64,000 nucleotides of DNA, taken from Mycobacterium sp. NS-7484 (GTDB lineage: Bacteria; Actinomycetota; Actinomycetes; Mycobacteriales; Mycobacteriaceae). The translations under genes were made by a program, and so were the position numbers. Below, in pieces: positions 50,713-61,853 of this stretch (positions are counted from its first letter, which is position 1; each line of letters begins with the position of its first letter). The stretch lies in assembly GCF_001953975.1 (NCBI RefSeq), contig NZ_MBEJ01000007.1, forward strand, positions 123,735 to 187,734. The letters are read 5' to 3'. The notes under the pieces were generated by a model. It worked only from the letters and a program-made list of their open reading frames with translations, did no database searches and was not told the DNA's origin.

Positions 50713-51654
50713 GGCGGAACAACAGGAAATCCGCCAACGAAAAACTCGGCGGATTGGCGACACGCCCGAGCCGGTTGCAGCTGTGCACCATGACCGGTTG
50801 GTGTGCAGCAACAAAAGCGGAGGTTGATCTAGCCGTAGGTTCGATGCCACCTGCGGTAGCCATCAGCTAACACCTCTCATCTTGGCGTATTCGCCCAGCG
50901 ATGCCGAGTCGCAACGAATCAGCTAACGCGAGGCTAACACAGGTTCCAGCGTCTGAACAGCGAAACTGCCGGTTTCCAATGCTTGACAGTAACTTGCATA
51001 GGCGTCAACATTCGGTCGATTGTCGCTCCCGCCCATTCTTACCCCGATTGTCAGCACATAAACTCATGCCGTTTGGCATTGTTTTGTCCGGCGGCGACGG
51101 CCCGTCTGCCGCAAAGCTCGTGGGCCGCCGCGTCGACCTGTCGAACGGGCCGCGCGTGCCTGCTCGGCGCGGGGTGCGGCCGGCGGCAATGTTTGCTGAG
51201 GCAATTGCATGAGGTGCCGTGTCGGGATCGTCGCGCCGGAGATCTGACGCGGCAAATGATTGGCAAACGCGTTTCGCTCTGGTACACCCAGCCGCTCGGC
51301 GCAACGGGCGCATGAAGTACCGCGAAACCCGAAAACCGCTGAATTGCAGGGTCGGATCGGCTCTTTCTCGTGGAATCGGTTGCTAGCGTATAGGTGTCCA
51401 GCTAAGGTCGTCCTCGGGTCAGGATCGGGGTGGCGGACCCGCATCGCGATCCCGGCCGCAACACGGAACGATCGTGTGACAAGGGGGTATTGCGTTGCAG
51501 CTAACATTTATGCCGTTTGCCAGGACCGCTGCATGTGCTGTCGCCGGTGCAGTCGATCGCGACGGATCCGTCGCCATTCGCTGATAGACCCCATGGCTCA
51601 TGTCGAACCTGTATGGCGACGTGAGCCGTGGTCACACCGACTGGAGGTAGCCAT
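50713..51654. other. About 940 bp without a convincing gene
   Basis: Lower in GC than the surroundings and with no frame that has start signal, codon bias and family resemblance together. The longest frames (for example 50901-51212) lack ribosome sites. It may hold a small RNA, an old pseudogene or the leader of the 60-aa gene; nothing specific was recognised. Confidence 0.5.
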
Positions 51655-51837
51655 ATGGCGCACGTGAGCGATGAAACCCTCGGCGATCTACGCCGGGAGC
51701 TCGATCGCTTCAAGAGCGAGCAGTACCGGGATCACGGCTACGCAGCCGCGCATCTGGCCGGGGCGGTAGAGATGCTGTTGGAAGAAGCCGAACCGAGTGT
51801 CGGCGACAGGCTTGCCGACGGGTCTCGAGCCAGATAG
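51655..51837 (+). CDS. Small hypothetical protein (60 aa)
   Basis: ATG with GGAGGT six bases upstream. The product (MAHVSDETLGDLRRELDRFK and on) is acidic and predicted helical, with LRRELDRFKSEQYRDHGYAAAHLAGAVEMLLEEAE as one long amphipathic region by inspection. No family recognised. The good ribosome site and codon use support a real gene. Confidence 0.55.
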   Translation: MAHVSDETLGDLRRELDRFKSEQYRDHGYAAAHLAGAVEMLLEEAEPSVGDRLADGSRAR

Positions 51838-51900
51838 ACCAGCCAGATAGATCTCGGACAGTTGCGGCAACCCCGCACCGATCCTGCGCAGACCAAACAC

Positions 51901-51926
51901 AAAAACCCTGCCGAGGCAGGGTTTTT
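51901..51926 (-). terminator. Rho-independent terminator of tRNA-Lys
   Basis: AAAAACCCTGCC-GA-GGCAGGGTTTTT: a perfect 12-bp stem ending in T/A runs on both strands, seven bases beyond the 3' end of the tRNA. Functions on the minus strand and could also stop the plus-strand 60-aa gene. Confidence 0.92.
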
Positions 51927-51932
51927 GGTTGG

Positions 51933-52005
<73 letters not shown>

Positions 52006-52152
52006 GCGTGAGAGACAATAACAGGACATTCCGCCAACCGTGAAATCCGCTGGTAGCGGCCTTCTGCCGCCCGCTGGATGCGCATCCGCGGCCGGTAGCC
52101 CTTAGACTATTGCCAAGAATTTGCTATCGACCGTACGAGGGGTGCGATCAAC

Positions 52153-53373
52153 ATGGGGCAGGTCCAGACAGTGACCCGTCCGTATCGGGATATCTTCCGG
52201 CGGACGGTTGTTGCCATGGTGCCCGCGATGATGCTGGCCTTGAGCGCGTGTGGCGGGTCGGAACCGCCGGGCCCGCCGCCCGTGATCACCGACAAGGGCA
52301 CGCCCTACGGTGATTTGTTGGTGCCCAGGGTCAAGGCCTCGGTGACCGATGGCGCGGTCGGGGTGAAAGTCGAAGCGCCGGTCACGGTGAGCGCCGAGAA
52401 CGGTGTGCTCGGTGGCGTGACGATGACCAACGAAGACGGCGTCAGCGTCGCCGGGAAGTTCAGTCCCGACGGGCTGACGTGGTCGACCACCGATCCACTC
52501 GACTACAACGAGCAGTACACCCTCAATGCCCAGTCGCTGGGCCTGGGCGGCGTCACCAATCGCCGGATGCGGTTCGAGACACATTCGCCGGCGAACCTGA
52601 CGATGCCCTACCTGCTGCCGAACGACGGGGAAGTGGTGGGCGTGGGTCAACCCATCGCCGTCCGCTTCGACGAGAACATCAGCGACCGGGTCGCGGCCCA
52701 GCGCGCCATCACGGTCAAGACCAATCCACCGGTCGAGGGTGCCTTCTACTGGCTCAATAATCGCGAAGTCCGTTGGCGCCCAGCCAAATACTGGAAGCCC
52801 GGCACCTCGGTGGACGTCACCGTCAACACCTACGGTGTCGAGTTGGGTGACGGATTGTTCGGTCAGGGCAATGTCACGACCCATTTCACGATCGGCGACG
52901 AGGTGATCGCCAGCGCCGATGACAACACCAAGACGTTGACCGTGCGGCGCAACGGTCAGGTGGTCAAAAGCATGCCGATCTCGATGGGCAAGAACAGTTC
53001 TCCGACCAACAACGGGATCTACATCGTCGGCGACCGCTTCGACCACATGGTGATGGATTCGTCGACCTACGGGGTGCCGGTCAACTCACCCAACGGTTAT
53101 CGCACCGAGGTCGACTTCGCGACCCAGATGTCCTACAGCGGCATCTATGTGCACGGCGCACCGTGGTCGGTCGGCAGCCAGGGCTACAGCAATGTCAGCC
53201 ACGGCTGCCTCAATGTCAGCACGGCCAATGCCCGCTGGTTCTACGAGAACACCAAACGCGGTGACATCGTCGAGGTCGTCAACACCGTCGGCCCGGTGTT
53301 GCCGGGCACCGAGGGCCTGGGGGACTGGAACATCCCCTGGGAGCAATGGCGCGCCGGCAACGCCAGCACCTGA
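52153..53373 (+). CDS. ldtB: L,D-transpeptidase, Ldt(Mt2) type lipoprotein
   Basis: 406 aa. Forms 3-3 cross-links between peptidoglycan stems at the cell surface. Lipobox LSAC with acylated Cys33, two immunoglobulin-like domains (about residues 50-250), the YkuD catalytic domain with [21 protein letters not shown] and the active motif SHGCLN (catalytic Cys352, His350 in the motif), and a C-terminal WNIPWEQW tail that packs on the active site. Length and architecture match LdtMt2 (Rv2518c, LprQ), the main target of carbapenems in mycobacteria, and the genomic position agrees. Confidence 0.96.
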   Translation: MGQVQTVTRPYRDIFRRTVVAMVPAMMLALSACGGSEPPGPPPVITDKGTPYGDLLVPRVKASVTDGAVGVKVEAPVTVSAENGVLGGVTMTNEDGVSVAGKFSPDGLTWSTTDPLDYNEQYTLNAQSLGLGGVTNRRMRFETHSPANLTMPYLLPNDGEVVGVGQPIAVRFDENISDRVAAQRAITVKTNPPVEGAFYWLNNREVRWRPAKYWKPGTSVDVTVNTYGVELGDGLFGQGNVTTHFTIGDEVIASADDNTKTLTVRRNGQVVKSMPISMGKNSSPTNNGIYIVGDRFDHMVMDSSTYGVPVNSPNGYRTEVDFATQMSYSGIYVHGAPWSVGSQGYSNVSHGCLNVSTANARWFYENTKRGDIVEVVNTVGPVLPGTEGLGDWNIPWEQWRAGNAST

Positions 53374-53379
53374 TCGAGG

Positions 53380-53862
53380 CTATCTGAGCGAACGTTCCAG
53401 TGCGGCAAGCGATTCGGCGAGGAAATCGGTGCCGAACGGCGGCATCCCGCCGATCTGCTCGCGGAAGCTGGCCGGAGTGTCGGTCCAGTCGTAGGTCAGC
53501 GTGACGTCGGTCTGGTCGCCATTCGGCGTCAGCTCGTAGTGCCAGGACCATCCACCCGGGTCATGCCGGCCTTGTGCGTCGAGCTGACCGGGCAGCCACG
53601 CGATGCTGCGATTCTCGTCGAACTCGCTCACCAGGTTGTGCATGACGTAGTGGCCGCCGGCCTGTGGCAGGAACATGTTGATCGCGAAGATCTGGCCGGT
53701 CGCGGTGATCGGCGCGGGATCGACTGCGTCCCGCACCCAGTCACCAGGCTCGGTGTCACAGTGGCGGGCCGGGTCGGCCAGGACGGCGAACACCTGGGCC
53801 GGGGAGGCCGGGACGGTGCGGGTGACGACGTAGCGCTCACGGGTGTCTGATGACGCGGTCAT
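53380..53862 (-). CDS. SRPBCC / START-like domain protein
   Basis: 160 aa; ATG overlaps the stop of the upstream DUF899 gene (ATGA). Predicted helix-grip fold of the polyketide-cyclase/AHSA1 group: VVTRTVPASPAQVFAVLADP at the start, WSWHYELTPNGDQTDVTLTYDW in the centre. Such proteins bind hydrophobic ligands. Co-expressed with the DUF899 protein. Confidence 0.85.
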   Translation of the reverse strand: MTASSDTRERYVVTRTVPASPAQVFAVLADPARHCDTEPGDWVRDAVDPAPITATGQIFAINMFLPQAGGHYVMHNLVSEFDENRSIAWLPGQLDAQGRHDPGGWSWHYELTPNGDQTDVTLTYDWTDTPASFREQIGGMPPFGTDFLAESLAALERSLR

Positions 53863-54557
53863 ACGTGGTCCTTTCCGTAGATTCGGGCGATGTCGGGGCT
53901 GTCCAGCCAGCCCGAGTATGTGGGCTGCGATGGCCATCCTTCCGGCGAATCCAGCCATTCCTCCTGACGGCCGTAGGGCAGTAGGTCGATCAGGGCGAAG
54001 GAGTGGCTGAGTTGTTCGGTGCCGCGGCCGTTGGTGTGCCAGGTGCGGTAGACGGTGCTGCCGTCACGCAGGAAGACGTTGACGGCAAAGCCGCCGTTGG
54101 GTGGGGCGTCGACGTCGGTACCGAAAGAACTCTCCGACGACGAGTACCAGTCCATGCGGTTGCCGACCTTGTCGCAGTAGGCCAGCGCTTCCTCGATCGG
54201 GCCGTTGGTGACGATGACGAAACGGGCGTCGTAGTTGTCCAGGAAGTCCAGGCGGGTGAACTGCGAGGTGAAACCGGTACAGCCGCCGCACTGCCATTCG
54301 GCACCGTCGGTCCACATGTGGTGGTAGGTGATCAACTGGGAGTGGCCGTCGAACACGTCGGCCAGGCGTACCGGACCGTCTGCGCCGATCAGCGTGTAGT
54401 CGGGCAACTCGACCATCGGTAACCGCCGCCGTGCGGCGGCGATCGCGTCCAACTCGCGGGTGGCTGCTTTCTCCCGTTGCCGTAGCTCGTCGAGTGCATT
54501 GCGCCAGGTCTGTTGGTCGACGATCGGAGGCTTCCCGCGCGTCGTCTCTGTCGTCAT
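53859..54557 (-). CDS. DUF899 (thioredoxin-like) family protein
   Basis: 232 aa. Core blocks LADVFDGHSQLITYHHMW, CGGCTGF, and DFLDNYDARFVIVTNGP are typical of the DUF899 group, which has a thioredoxin fold and a conserved C-x2-C here read as CGGC. Enzymatic role not established. Forms a two-gene operon with the SRPBCC gene. Confidence 0.87.
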   Translation of the reverse strand: MTTETTRGKPPIVDQQTWRNALDELRQREKAATRELDAIAAARRRLPMVELPDYTLIGADGPVRLADVFDGHSQLITYHHMWTDGAEWQCGGCTGFTSQFTRLDFLDNYDARFVIVTNGPIEEALAYCDKVGNRMDWYSSSESSFGTDVDAPPNGGFAVNVFLRDGSTVYRTWHTNGRGTEQLSHSFALIDLLPYGRQEEWLDSPEGWPSQPTYSGWLDSPDIARIYGKDHV

Positions 54558-54710
54558 GGGGACTCCTGACTGCCGTCGGGTGAAACTCGGTCTTCCAAAG
54601 TGGACCCACCGCGCGACCGAAACTCATCGCACGCGGTACTGTCCGACGAGCGAAGGGTGACCTAAGACCTTGAGACACGTCTTGAGATGGACCATGGAGG
54701 TTGATCCAGA

Positions 54711-55484
54711 ATGAGCAGCCAACGAGCCGACGCAGCCGGACTGCGTCTCCTCGTCGTCGGTGCCTCGTCGGGCATCGGCCACGCGGTTGCGATCAGTGCC
54801 ACTGAACGCGGCGCCAAGGTCGCCGTGGCGGCGCGACGCATCGATCTGCTGAATTCCCTGGCCGAGGCCACTGGCGGAGACGCGTTCGAGCTCGACGTCG
54901 AGGACTCCGCGGCCATCAACCGCGTCGTCAACGAGGCCGCCGACGCACTGGGCGGTCTGGATGCCGTGGTGTTCACCAGCACAGTGATCCCGTTCGCCTA
55001 CATCGAGGACACCGACGTGGCCACGTGGTTGCACGCGTTCAGCGTCAACACCGTCGGGGCCAACAACGTGTTGCGGGCCGCGGCGCCCCGGCTGTCGGAA
55101 AACGGTGTGGTCCTGGTGGCCTCCAGCTATGACGTCGGGCGTCCGCGCGCGGGTGTGGCGGCGTACAGCGCAAGCAAGGCCGCCCTCGACGAGATTCTGC
55201 ATTCGTGGCGTATCGAGCACCCGGAGCTGTCGCTGCTGCGGGTCGGCATCGGCCCCACCGAGGACACCGAGATCCTGCGCGGCGCCGACCGCGACCTGTT
55301 GGACCAGTTGCTCAAGACGTGGGTGGCCCAAGGGGCGCTGCCCGCCCGGATGTCGGCCCTGGGCGATGTCGCCAACACTCTGGTGTCACTCGTGACGACC
55401 GCCTACGAAAACCCGACCGTGGTGCCCGAGATCGTGCAGTTGGCCCCGCGGATCAAGAAGGGCGCCGGGCGCGCGCAGAAGTAG
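54711..55484 (+). CDS. SDR family oxidoreductase
   Basis: 257 aa. GASSGIGHAVAIS binds NAD(P), the active site is YSASK, and a Ser pair precedes it (VASSYDV). It lacks the usual NAG motif (reads FTSTVIP). Divergent from the DUF899 gene across 153 bp with no clear operator. Substrate not predictable. Confidence 0.87.
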   Translation: MSSQRADAAGLRLLVVGASSGIGHAVAISATERGAKVAVAARRIDLLNSLAEATGGDAFELDVEDSAAINRVVNEAADALGGLDAVVFTSTVIPFAYIEDTDVATWLHAFSVNTVGANNVLRAAAPRLSENGVVLVASSYDVGRPRAGVAAYSASKAALDEILHSWRIEHPELSLLRVGIGPTEDTEILRGADRDLLDQLLKTWVAQGALPARMSALGDVANTLVSLVTTAYENPTVVPEIVQLAPRIKKGAGRAQK

Positions 55485-55524
55485 CCCGAATCGGGACCGG
55501 CTGTGATGTGCCATAATTCGCCGG

Positions 55525-55690
55525 TTAGGTGATGACGACGTAGGAAGCCGGTGTGAATCCGGCGCGGTCCCGCCACTGTCATCGGGGAGCGACCCTCAAC
55601 TGCCACGGCGCAAGCTGGAAGGCGAGGCGAGCTGTGATCCGAGAGCCAGGACACTCGCGTCATCGCATCCTGCTACCCGGGGCGGAGTAC
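55525..55690 (+). promoter_or_regulatory. Cobalamin (B12) riboswitch
   Basis: Closing stem GATGACG (55531-55537) with CGTCATC (55658-55664); conserved core GGAAGCCGGTGTGAATCCGG; the B12 box GCCACTG at 55572-55578; and AGCCAGGACACT at 55644-55655. A GC-rich hairpin (CCCGGGGCGGAGTACCCC, 55676-55694 region) follows and could hide the ribosome site of PPE2. M. tuberculosis PPE2 is likewise preceded by a B12 riboswitch. Confidence 0.93.
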
Positions 55691-55742
55691 CCCGAGAGAG
55701 CTGACGACGACCCGTGTCCTTCGAAGCATGGGGCGGTCAGTG

Positions 55743-57407
55743 ATGGCCGCCGCGATCTATCTGGCCTCGCCGCCCGAAGTCTGGTCCAGCCTGTTGTCCG
55801 CCGGACCGGGGCCGGGATCACTGCTCGCAGCCGCGGGTGCGTGGACCGCCCTGAGCACCGAATATGCCGAGGTTGCCGCTGAGTTGACGGCGGTGCTGGC
55901 CGACGTGGGAGCGGGCGCGTGGGAAGGGCCAAGTGCGACAGCATATGTGGCGGCCCATGGGCCCTACCTGGCCTGGCTGACGCAACAAAGCGCCGAAAGC
56001 GCAACGCGTGCAGCGCAACACGAAACCGCGGCCGCCGCCTACGCCACGGCATTGGCCGCGATGCCGACACTGGGCGAACTGGCCGCCAACCACGCCACCC
56101 ACGCGGTGTTGCTGGGCACCAACTTCTTCGGCGTCAACACCATCCCGATCGCCCTGAACGAAGCGGATTACGTGCGGATGTGGATTCAGGCCGCCACCGC
56201 GATGCAGGTGTACGACGCTGTCGCCACCTCGGCGGTGGCGGCATCGCCGGAAAGCGTTGCGGCACCAGAGATTCTGAAGCCGTTCTCCCTGACGTCGGCC
56301 TCCGAGGCGCCACCGGACAGGCAGGACGACTATCTGAACTGGCTCGATCAGATCGGCTACACCGACTTTTACGACCAGGTCCTGGATCCACTGATCCAGG
56401 CGTTGAACAACGATCCGTTCTTCTCGGAACTGTTCGCCGGGATCGATCCGTATCTGCCGTGGACCGGCAACCCGTTGAGCTTCTTCCATCCGCTCAACCT
56501 GGCCTTCGCGCTCGGCTATCCGATGGACATCTCGCAGTATGTCGCCTACCTGTCACAGACCGCCGCGTTCGTCGCGGCGGATATCGGGTTGGCGTTCGCC
56601 TCGGGCAATCCGGTGGCCATCGCCTACACGTTGCTCTTCGGCGCCGGCGCGATGTTCGTGGCGTTCACCACCGACACGATCGCCCTGGTGAAAACGTTGC
56701 TGGAGTCGGTACTCGTCGCGGCCCTGCCCGCGCTGCTACCGATGTTGGTTGCAGCGGTTGCCGCCGCGCCGGTGTTGACGGCCGGAGGTGTCATCGGCGC
56801 GGCCGGAATTGCGGGACTGCACAACGCGCTTCCGGTGGTGCCGATGGCTCCGCCCGCACCGCCGCCCGTCGGCCTCGCCCTCACTCCCAGCCCGGCGCCC
56901 CCGACTGCGCCGTCGCCCGCCCCCACGTCGTCGGTGGCCTCGGCACCCGCAGCCCCGTCGGCTCCGCCGGCCTCTCCGCCGGCGCCGACGGCACCACCGA
57001 CGTTGGGCAACCTTGATGCGTTGGGCTACATGGCCGCCGCACTGTCTGCCGAAGCCCGGCAGTCGGCGCGCAGCCGGGCCCGCCGGACGGCGTCCGCACC
57101 GGAGGACACCGAGATGCCGGCCGCGGTGCGCGCCGTGGAACCCAAGAAAGAACGGACGGCGCGACGCCGCCGGGCCAAGGCCCAGCAGCTTGGTCGACGC
57201 TACGAGTATCTGGACTCCGGGTCCGAGGAGTGGGCGGATGTGACGCCGTCGGATCAGGGTGCCGGGCAGATCGGTTTCGCTGATACCGACTCGAAGAGCA
57301 CCGCCGGGCGGCCGGCCGGTTTGGCTGCCCTGGACGGTGATTCGTTCGACGGCGCCGTCAAGGCTCCGATGCTGCCGAGCTCGTGGCAGGACGATCGCTC
57401 GGGTTGA
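55743..57407 (+). CDS. PPE2: PPE family protein, PPE2 homologue
   Basis: 554 aa from the ATG at 55743 ([20 protein letters not shown]); an ATG 15 bases upstream is less likely. The PPE domain covers residues 1-160 with [20 protein letters not shown] (the WxG turn), then a 200-residue PPE-PPW-like middle with hydrophobic stretches, a Pro/Ala-rich linker, and a C-terminus carrying [18 protein letters not shown] and GQIGFADT, both features of M. tuberculosis PPE2. Expression should fall when cobalamin is plentiful. The cobalamin genes that accompany PPE2 in M. tuberculosis are not downstream here: the next gene is convergent. Confidence 0.92.
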   Translation: MAAAIYLASPPEVWSSLLSAGPGPGSLLAAAGAWTALSTEYAEVAAELTAVLADVGAGAWEGPSATAYVAAHGPYLAWLTQQSAESATRAAQHETAAAAYATALAAMPTLGELAANHATHAVLLGTNFFGVNTIPIALNEADYVRMWIQAATAMQVYDAVATSAVAASPESVAAPEILKPFSLTSASEAPPDRQDDYLNWLDQIGYTDFYDQVLDPLIQALNNDPFFSELFAGIDPYLPWTGNPLSFFHPLNLAFALGYPMDISQYVAYLSQTAAFVAADIGLAFASGNPVAIAYTLLFGAGAMFVAFTTDTIALVKTLLESVLVAALPALLPMLVAAVAAAPVLTAGGVIGAAGIAGLHNALPVVPMAPPAPPPVGLALTPSPAPPTAPSPAPTSSVASAPAAPSAPPASPPAPTAPPTLGNLDALGYMAAALSAEARQSARSRARRTASAPEDTEMPAAVRAVEPKKERTARRRRAKAQQLGRRYEYLDSGSEEWADVTPSDQGAGQIGFADTDSKSTAGRPAGLAALDGDSFDGAVKAPMLPSSWQDDRSG

Positions 57408-60400
57408 ACTCGTTCGGCCCCGACTTCGTCGTGGGCGGCTTGGTCGGCCACCAACTTGCCTTACCGATCAACACCGCGGTGGCCGGCACGGTGATGGTGC
57501 GTACCAGGAAGGTGTCCAGGAGTAGGCCGACGCCGATGATGAAGCCGATCTGCATGGCCGCCGTGAGGCTGCTGAAGGTCAGGCCGAACATCGATGCGGC
57601 GAAGATCAATCCGGCCGAGGTGATGACTCCGCCGGTGGCGCCGATGGTGCGGATGACCGCTGTGCGCATCCCGCGTTCGGACTCGTCGCGGATTCGTGAG
57701 ATGAGCAGCAGGTTGTAGTCGGCACCGACGGCGACCAGCACCAGGAACGCCATTCCCGGGACCGTCCAGACGATCTCCTTACCGAGCAGGAACTGGAAGA
57801 AGATCACCCCGATCCCCAGTGCCGACATGTAGGACAGGACGACCGACAGGACCAGGTAGATGGGCGCGATGAGCGAACGTAGCAGTGCGGCGAGGATGAG
57901 GAAGACGACGACGAGGGTGACGATGATGATGAACCGGATGTCGCCGTCGTAGTAGTTGCGCATTTCGTTCTGTATCGACGAGAAGCCGACCAGGGAGATC
58001 TTGGCGTCCTCCAATGTCGTGTTGGGGCGGGCACTTTCGGCGGTCTTGACGATCTCCTTGACCTGGTCCATGGCCTCGGTGCCGAACGGATCGAGCGAAG
58101 TCTGCACGAGGTATCGGACGGTGTGTCCGTCGGCGGAGACGAAAAGCGCTGCCGCCTTGTTGAATTCCTCCTGGGTCAATATCTGTGGAGGAATGTAGAA
58201 GCCGGACATCTGGGGGTCGGCTGCGTCCCGCTTCATCGCCAACAGGAACTCCGAGGCCTGATCCAGGCCCTGACCCATGTTCCTGGTCTGATCGACGAGA
58301 AGTTGTACGCCGTCGGCGAGTTGGCGGCTGGAATCGGCCAGCAGATCCGCGCCCTGCTGCAACTTGCCGAGCTGCTGCTGGATGCCGGTGTCGGTGTCGA
58401 GACCGAGTTCGCGTGCCGACTCCGTGGCTTCGGTGATGGTTCGGCCCAGCCCTTCGACGGCCTCGTCGAGGGTCTCGCTGCCCTCTGTGGACTCCAACTG
58501 CCGGCCGAGTTCGGCGAACTTGTCGAGGGTTCCGTTGTTCTTGGCATCCACGATGTGCTGGAGGTCGGCCCGCGCCGCGACACACGCCGGATCGGCGCTG
58601 CAGGCCGGACCGGCGTCGAGCGCGGCCACCACCGGTGCGGCCCACTTGTAGACGTCGGTGATCTGAGCCAGGTTGACGCCCAACGCACGGCCCAGCGCGC
58701 GCATGTTGGCCACGAGTTTGGCGGTCTGATCGATCTCGTCGAGGGTTTTGGCGCCGCCGTACTTGCGCTGCATGTCCGCCAACGCCCCGGCGAGCGGACG
58801 TACCGACAGGATCGCATTGCTCACCTGATTGCGCACCTCGCCCAGGGCGTCGGCGAGTTTGTGTGCGCCCCCGCTCAACAGCGAGAGCCTGGGATCGTTG
58901 TCGGCGATGAGAGTGGACGCGTCGTTGAGCTTGCCGCCCACTTCGCCGGCCTGGTACGTCGCGCGGGCTTCCTTGAGCATCTCACCGGTCGGGCGGGTCA
59001 CCCCGCGCACCATCTCGATGTCGGGCAGTTGGCTGACCCGGTGAGCCATCTGCTCCATGTCGGCCAATGCCTTGGGGCTGCGCAGGTCCCGCGGCGACTG
59101 GATCAGGATGAACTGCTGGACGGTACTGCTGACCGGGAAGTGCTTGTCCAGTGCCGCGTATCCGAGGTTGCTGTGTGCGTCGTCGGGCAGGTTCTTGCGG
59201 TCGTCGTAGTTGAAGTTCACCAGCAGCGCGCAGCCGGCCAGGGCGAGCAGTACGGCGAGGCTGGTGGCGAGGTGGACGACGGGCCTGCGCACGATGTGCA
59301 CACCGGACCGTCGCCACCAGCGCCCGGTCAGATCCTTGCGGGGCTTCACCCAGCCGCGCCGCCCCACGAGCACGATGAGCGCGGGCAGCAGCGTGACCGA
59401 GGCCAGAAATCCGAAGCCGATCGTGACCGACAGGGCCGGCCCGACCGTCGAGAAGACGCCCAGTTTGGTGAAAGCCAGCCCGAGAAAGGTGATGGCGACG
59501 GTGCCCGCCGAGCCGGCGATCACCCGTCCGATCGACTCGAGGGCCGCGACGACGGCGTCGTCGGAACTGAGCCCGGATCGGACACACTCGTGATAGCGGC
59601 TGAACAGGAAGATGGCGTAGTCGGTCCCGGCGCCCATCATCATCGCGGTCATCAACATCAGCGTCTGGGGGCCCAGACCGATCAGATGGATCGCCCCGAG
59701 GCCGGCGACCGCCTGTTCGGCGACCACCAGGGCCACCGCCATCATCGCCAGCGGAAGCAGCATGGCCACCACGTTCCGATAGACGATGATCAAGATCGTC
59801 AGCACGATCAGGACGGTGGCGGCCTCGATGATGTGTTGATCGTGTTCACCCAGCTTGACGACGTCTTCGAACGTGGCGGCCGGACCGATCACCTCGGCCG
59901 ACAACGAGGTGCCCGCGGTCGCCTTCCGGACCACGTCGACGACATGCCGGTAAGCCGTCTGGCCTTCAGCGGTTCCCATTGTCCCGCCCAGGCTGATCGG
60001 CAACTGCCAGGCTTTGTTGTCCTCGCTGGTCATCACCTGGCGAAGTTCGGGAATGCTTACGAAGTCCTGAGTTGAGAGCACATTGGCGGTGTCCGACCGC
60101 AGTGTGTCCACCAGTGAGCGGTAGGTCTGCTCATCCGCTGGAGTCAAGCCGTTCTCGTTGCTCAGGATCGCAATTGCGACATTTCCGCCGCCAGTTTCGT
60201 TGAACGCCTTCTGCATATCGTTGCCGGCAGCGAAGACTGCGGAGTCAGCGGGCAGGAAGCCGGGCGGATTTCGCTCCGCCACGGCATTGAGTTGGGGCAC
60301 CGTCATCAACAGCACGCCGGCGAGCGCCAGCCACGCCGCGATGACCAGCAATGGGTGGCGGACGATGTACTTGCCCAAACCGGAGAATCCCACCCGCGAG

Positions 60401-60441
60401 AACGCATTCCGTGGCAAGCCGCACCGGAACATCTGCGTCAT
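57358..60441 (-). CDS. MmpL family RND transporter
   Basis: About 1027 aa from the ATG at 60441; ribosome site unclear, start may shift a few codons. Two RND repeats, each with one N-terminal helix, a large periplasmic domain and five to six further helices. Proton-relay motifs [16 protein letters not shown] and [15 protein letters not shown] are intact. MmpL proteins export surface lipids and siderophores. Its neighbours (glycosyltransferase, methyltransferases, pyruvyl transferase) point to export of a glycolipid such as lipooligosaccharide. It overlaps the convergent PPE2 gene by 50 bp. Confidence 0.93.
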   Translation of the reverse strand: MTQMFRCGLPRNAFSRVGFSGLGKYIVRHPLLVIAAWLALAGVLLMTVPQLNAVAERNPPGFLPADSAVFAAGNDMQKAFNETGGGNVAIAILSNENGLTPADEQTYRSLVDTLRSDTANVLSTQDFVSIPELRQVMTSEDNKAWQLPISLGGTMGTAEGQTAYRHVVDVVRKATAGTSLSAEVIGPAATFEDVVKLGEHDQHIIEAATVLIVLTILIIVYRNVVAMLLPLAMMAVALVVAEQAVAGLGAIHLIGLGPQTLMLMTAMMMGAGTDYAIFLFSRYHECVRSGLSSDDAVVAALESIGRVIAGSAGTVAITFLGLAFTKLGVFSTVGPALSVTIGFGFLASVTLLPALIVLVGRRGWVKPRKDLTGRWWRRSGVHIVRRPVVHLATSLAVLLALAGCALLVNFNYDDRKNLPDDAHSNLGYAALDKHFPVSSTVQQFILIQSPRDLRSPKALADMEQMAHRVSQLPDIEMVRGVTRPTGEMLKEARATYQAGEVGGKLNDASTLIADNDPRLSLLSGGAHKLADALGEVRNQVSNAILSVRPLAGALADMQRKYGGAKTLDEIDQTAKLVANMRALGRALGVNLAQITDVYKWAAPVVAALDAGPACSADPACVAARADLQHIVDAKNNGTLDKFAELGRQLESTEGSETLDEAVEGLGRTITEATESARELGLDTDTGIQQQLGKLQQGADLLADSSRQLADGVQLLVDQTRNMGQGLDQASEFLLAMKRDAADPQMSGFYIPPQILTQEEFNKAAALFVSADGHTVRYLVQTSLDPFGTEAMDQVKEIVKTAESARPNTTLEDAKISLVGFSSIQNEMRNYYDGDIRFIIIVTLVVVFLILAALLRSLIAPIYLVLSVVLSYMSALGIGVIFFQFLLGKEIVWTVPGMAFLVLVAVGADYNLLLISRIRDESERGMRTAVIRTIGATGGVITSAGLIFAASMFGLTFSSLTAAMQIGFIIGVGLLLDTFLVRTITVPATAVLIGKASWWPTKPPTTKSGPNEFNPSDRPATSSAASEP

Positions 60442-60577
60442 GCTACACGCGCGGAATGTCGGGCCGTGGGCCAAACCTGTCTCGGCCAACGGCTTTCATG
60501 ATCAGGTCAGGGGGCGGTTGAGAACCCAGGTCAGCCCTTATAGCGTTCGAGTGTCCACGAATTCGCGAGCGGGGCAG

Positions 60578-61849
60578 ATGATGAGATTTGCGGTGGCGGC
60601 CCACGGAACCCGTGGCGACATCGAACCGTGTGCTGCGGTGAGCTTGGAGCTTCGGCGTCGCGGACACGATGTGCGCCTTGCCGTCCCGCCCAACCTCGTC
60701 CCCTTCGTCGAGGGTGTCGGGCTCTCGCCAGTTGCTGTGTATGGGGTGGATTCGCAAAAACAGCTGGAAGCCGACGCTTTTCGGGATGCCTGGAAAATTC
60801 GCAATCCGCTCCGGGTGCTTCGTGAGAGCCGTGAGTACATGGTCCAGGGCTGGGCGCAGATGAGTGCCACCGCAGCCGAGTTGACCCACGGTGCCGACCT
60901 GGTCCTCACCGGCACCACATATCAGGAGGTGGTCGCCAACATCGCCGAGTACCAACGGATTCCGCTGGCCACACTGCATTTCTTTCCCCACCGGGCAAAT
61001 AGCCAGATTTTCCCCGTGCCGCTTCCCAGGCATCTCATCAGGCCGGCCTGGGGCGTCGCCGAGTGGGTCTATTGGCGGTTGTTGAAACAGGCCGAGGACA
61101 CGCAGCGACGGGAATTGGGTATGCCCGCAGCCAGGACCCCGTCGGTGCGGCGCATCGTCGAGCGTGGCGCGCTCGAGATACAGGCCTATGACAACGTGTT
61201 CTTTCCGGGCCTGCGCGAGGAGTGGCAAGACGGTCGCCCTTTCGTCGGCGCGATGACGTTGGAGCTCGCCACAGCCCGCGACGACGAGGTGACGGCGTGG
61301 GCAACGGCGGGAAAATCTCCGATCTACTTCGGTTTTGGCAGTATGCCGGTGCGCTCGGCCGCCGAGGCCGTCAAGATGATCGCCTCGGTCTGTGCCGAAC
61401 TGGGGGAGCGGGCATTGATCAGCTCGGGCGCCTGGGATCTCGACGATGCGTCCGTCGCCGACCATGTCAAGGTCGTCGGCGCGGTCAACCACGCCGCGGT
61501 GTTTCCGCTGTGCCGCGCGGTGGTCCACCACGGCGGGGCGGGCACCACGGCGGCCGGTCTACGGGCCGGAAAACCGACGTTGGTCCTGTGGGTGGGAGCC
61601 GATCAACCGGTGTGGGCCGCCCAGGTCAAACGCATGCAAGTCGGCACCGCCGAACGCTTTTCGAAAACCACACCGGCTTCACTGCTGGCCGGGCTGCGGA
61701 CCGTGCTGGCGCCGCGGGCCGCCCGGCGCGCCCGTGAGGTGGCAGCCGGCATGACCAGACCGGCCGACAGTGTCGCGACGACAGCCGATCTCCTTGAGGC
61801 GGCGGTGCGCAAACACCGTGCGCTGAAAGCCGATACATCTTCGCGATGA
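60578..61849 (+). CDS. Family 1 glycosyltransferase
   Basis: 423 aa from ATGATG; the longer upstream frame is antisense to mmpL. GT-B fold of the UDP-glucosyl/rhamnosyl group used for macrolides, sterols and mycobacterial glycolipids: N-terminal FAVAAHGTRGDIEPC, and the nucleotide-sugar binding HHGGAGTTAAGLRAG near residue 310. Related to the Gtf and Rtf enzymes of glycopeptidolipid synthesis. Divergent from mmpL; begins a plus-strand unit with the next methyltransferase. Confidence 0.93.
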   Translation: MMRFAVAAHGTRGDIEPCAAVSLELRRRGHDVRLAVPPNLVPFVEGVGLSPVAVYGVDSQKQLEADAFRDAWKIRNPLRVLRESREYMVQGWAQMSATAAELTHGADLVLTGTTYQEVVANIAEYQRIPLATLHFFPHRANSQIFPVPLPRHLIRPAWGVAEWVYWRLLKQAEDTQRRELGMPAARTPSVRRIVERGALEIQAYDNVFFPGLREEWQDGRPFVGAMTLELATARDDEVTAWATAGKSPIYFGFGSMPVRSAAEAVKMIASVCAELGERALISSGAWDLDDASVADHVKVVGAVNHAAVFPLCRAVVHHGGAGTTAAGLRAGKPTLVLWVGADQPVWAAQVKRMQVGTAERFSKTTPASLLAGLRTVLAPRAARRAREVAAGMTRPADSVATTADLLEAAVRKHRALKADTSSR

Positions 61850-61853
61850 GGGT

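Noticed and set aside
50901..51315. Frames of 100-110 codons in the gene-poor stretch
   Set aside because: No ribosome sites, poor codon bias and several equally long frames on both strands.
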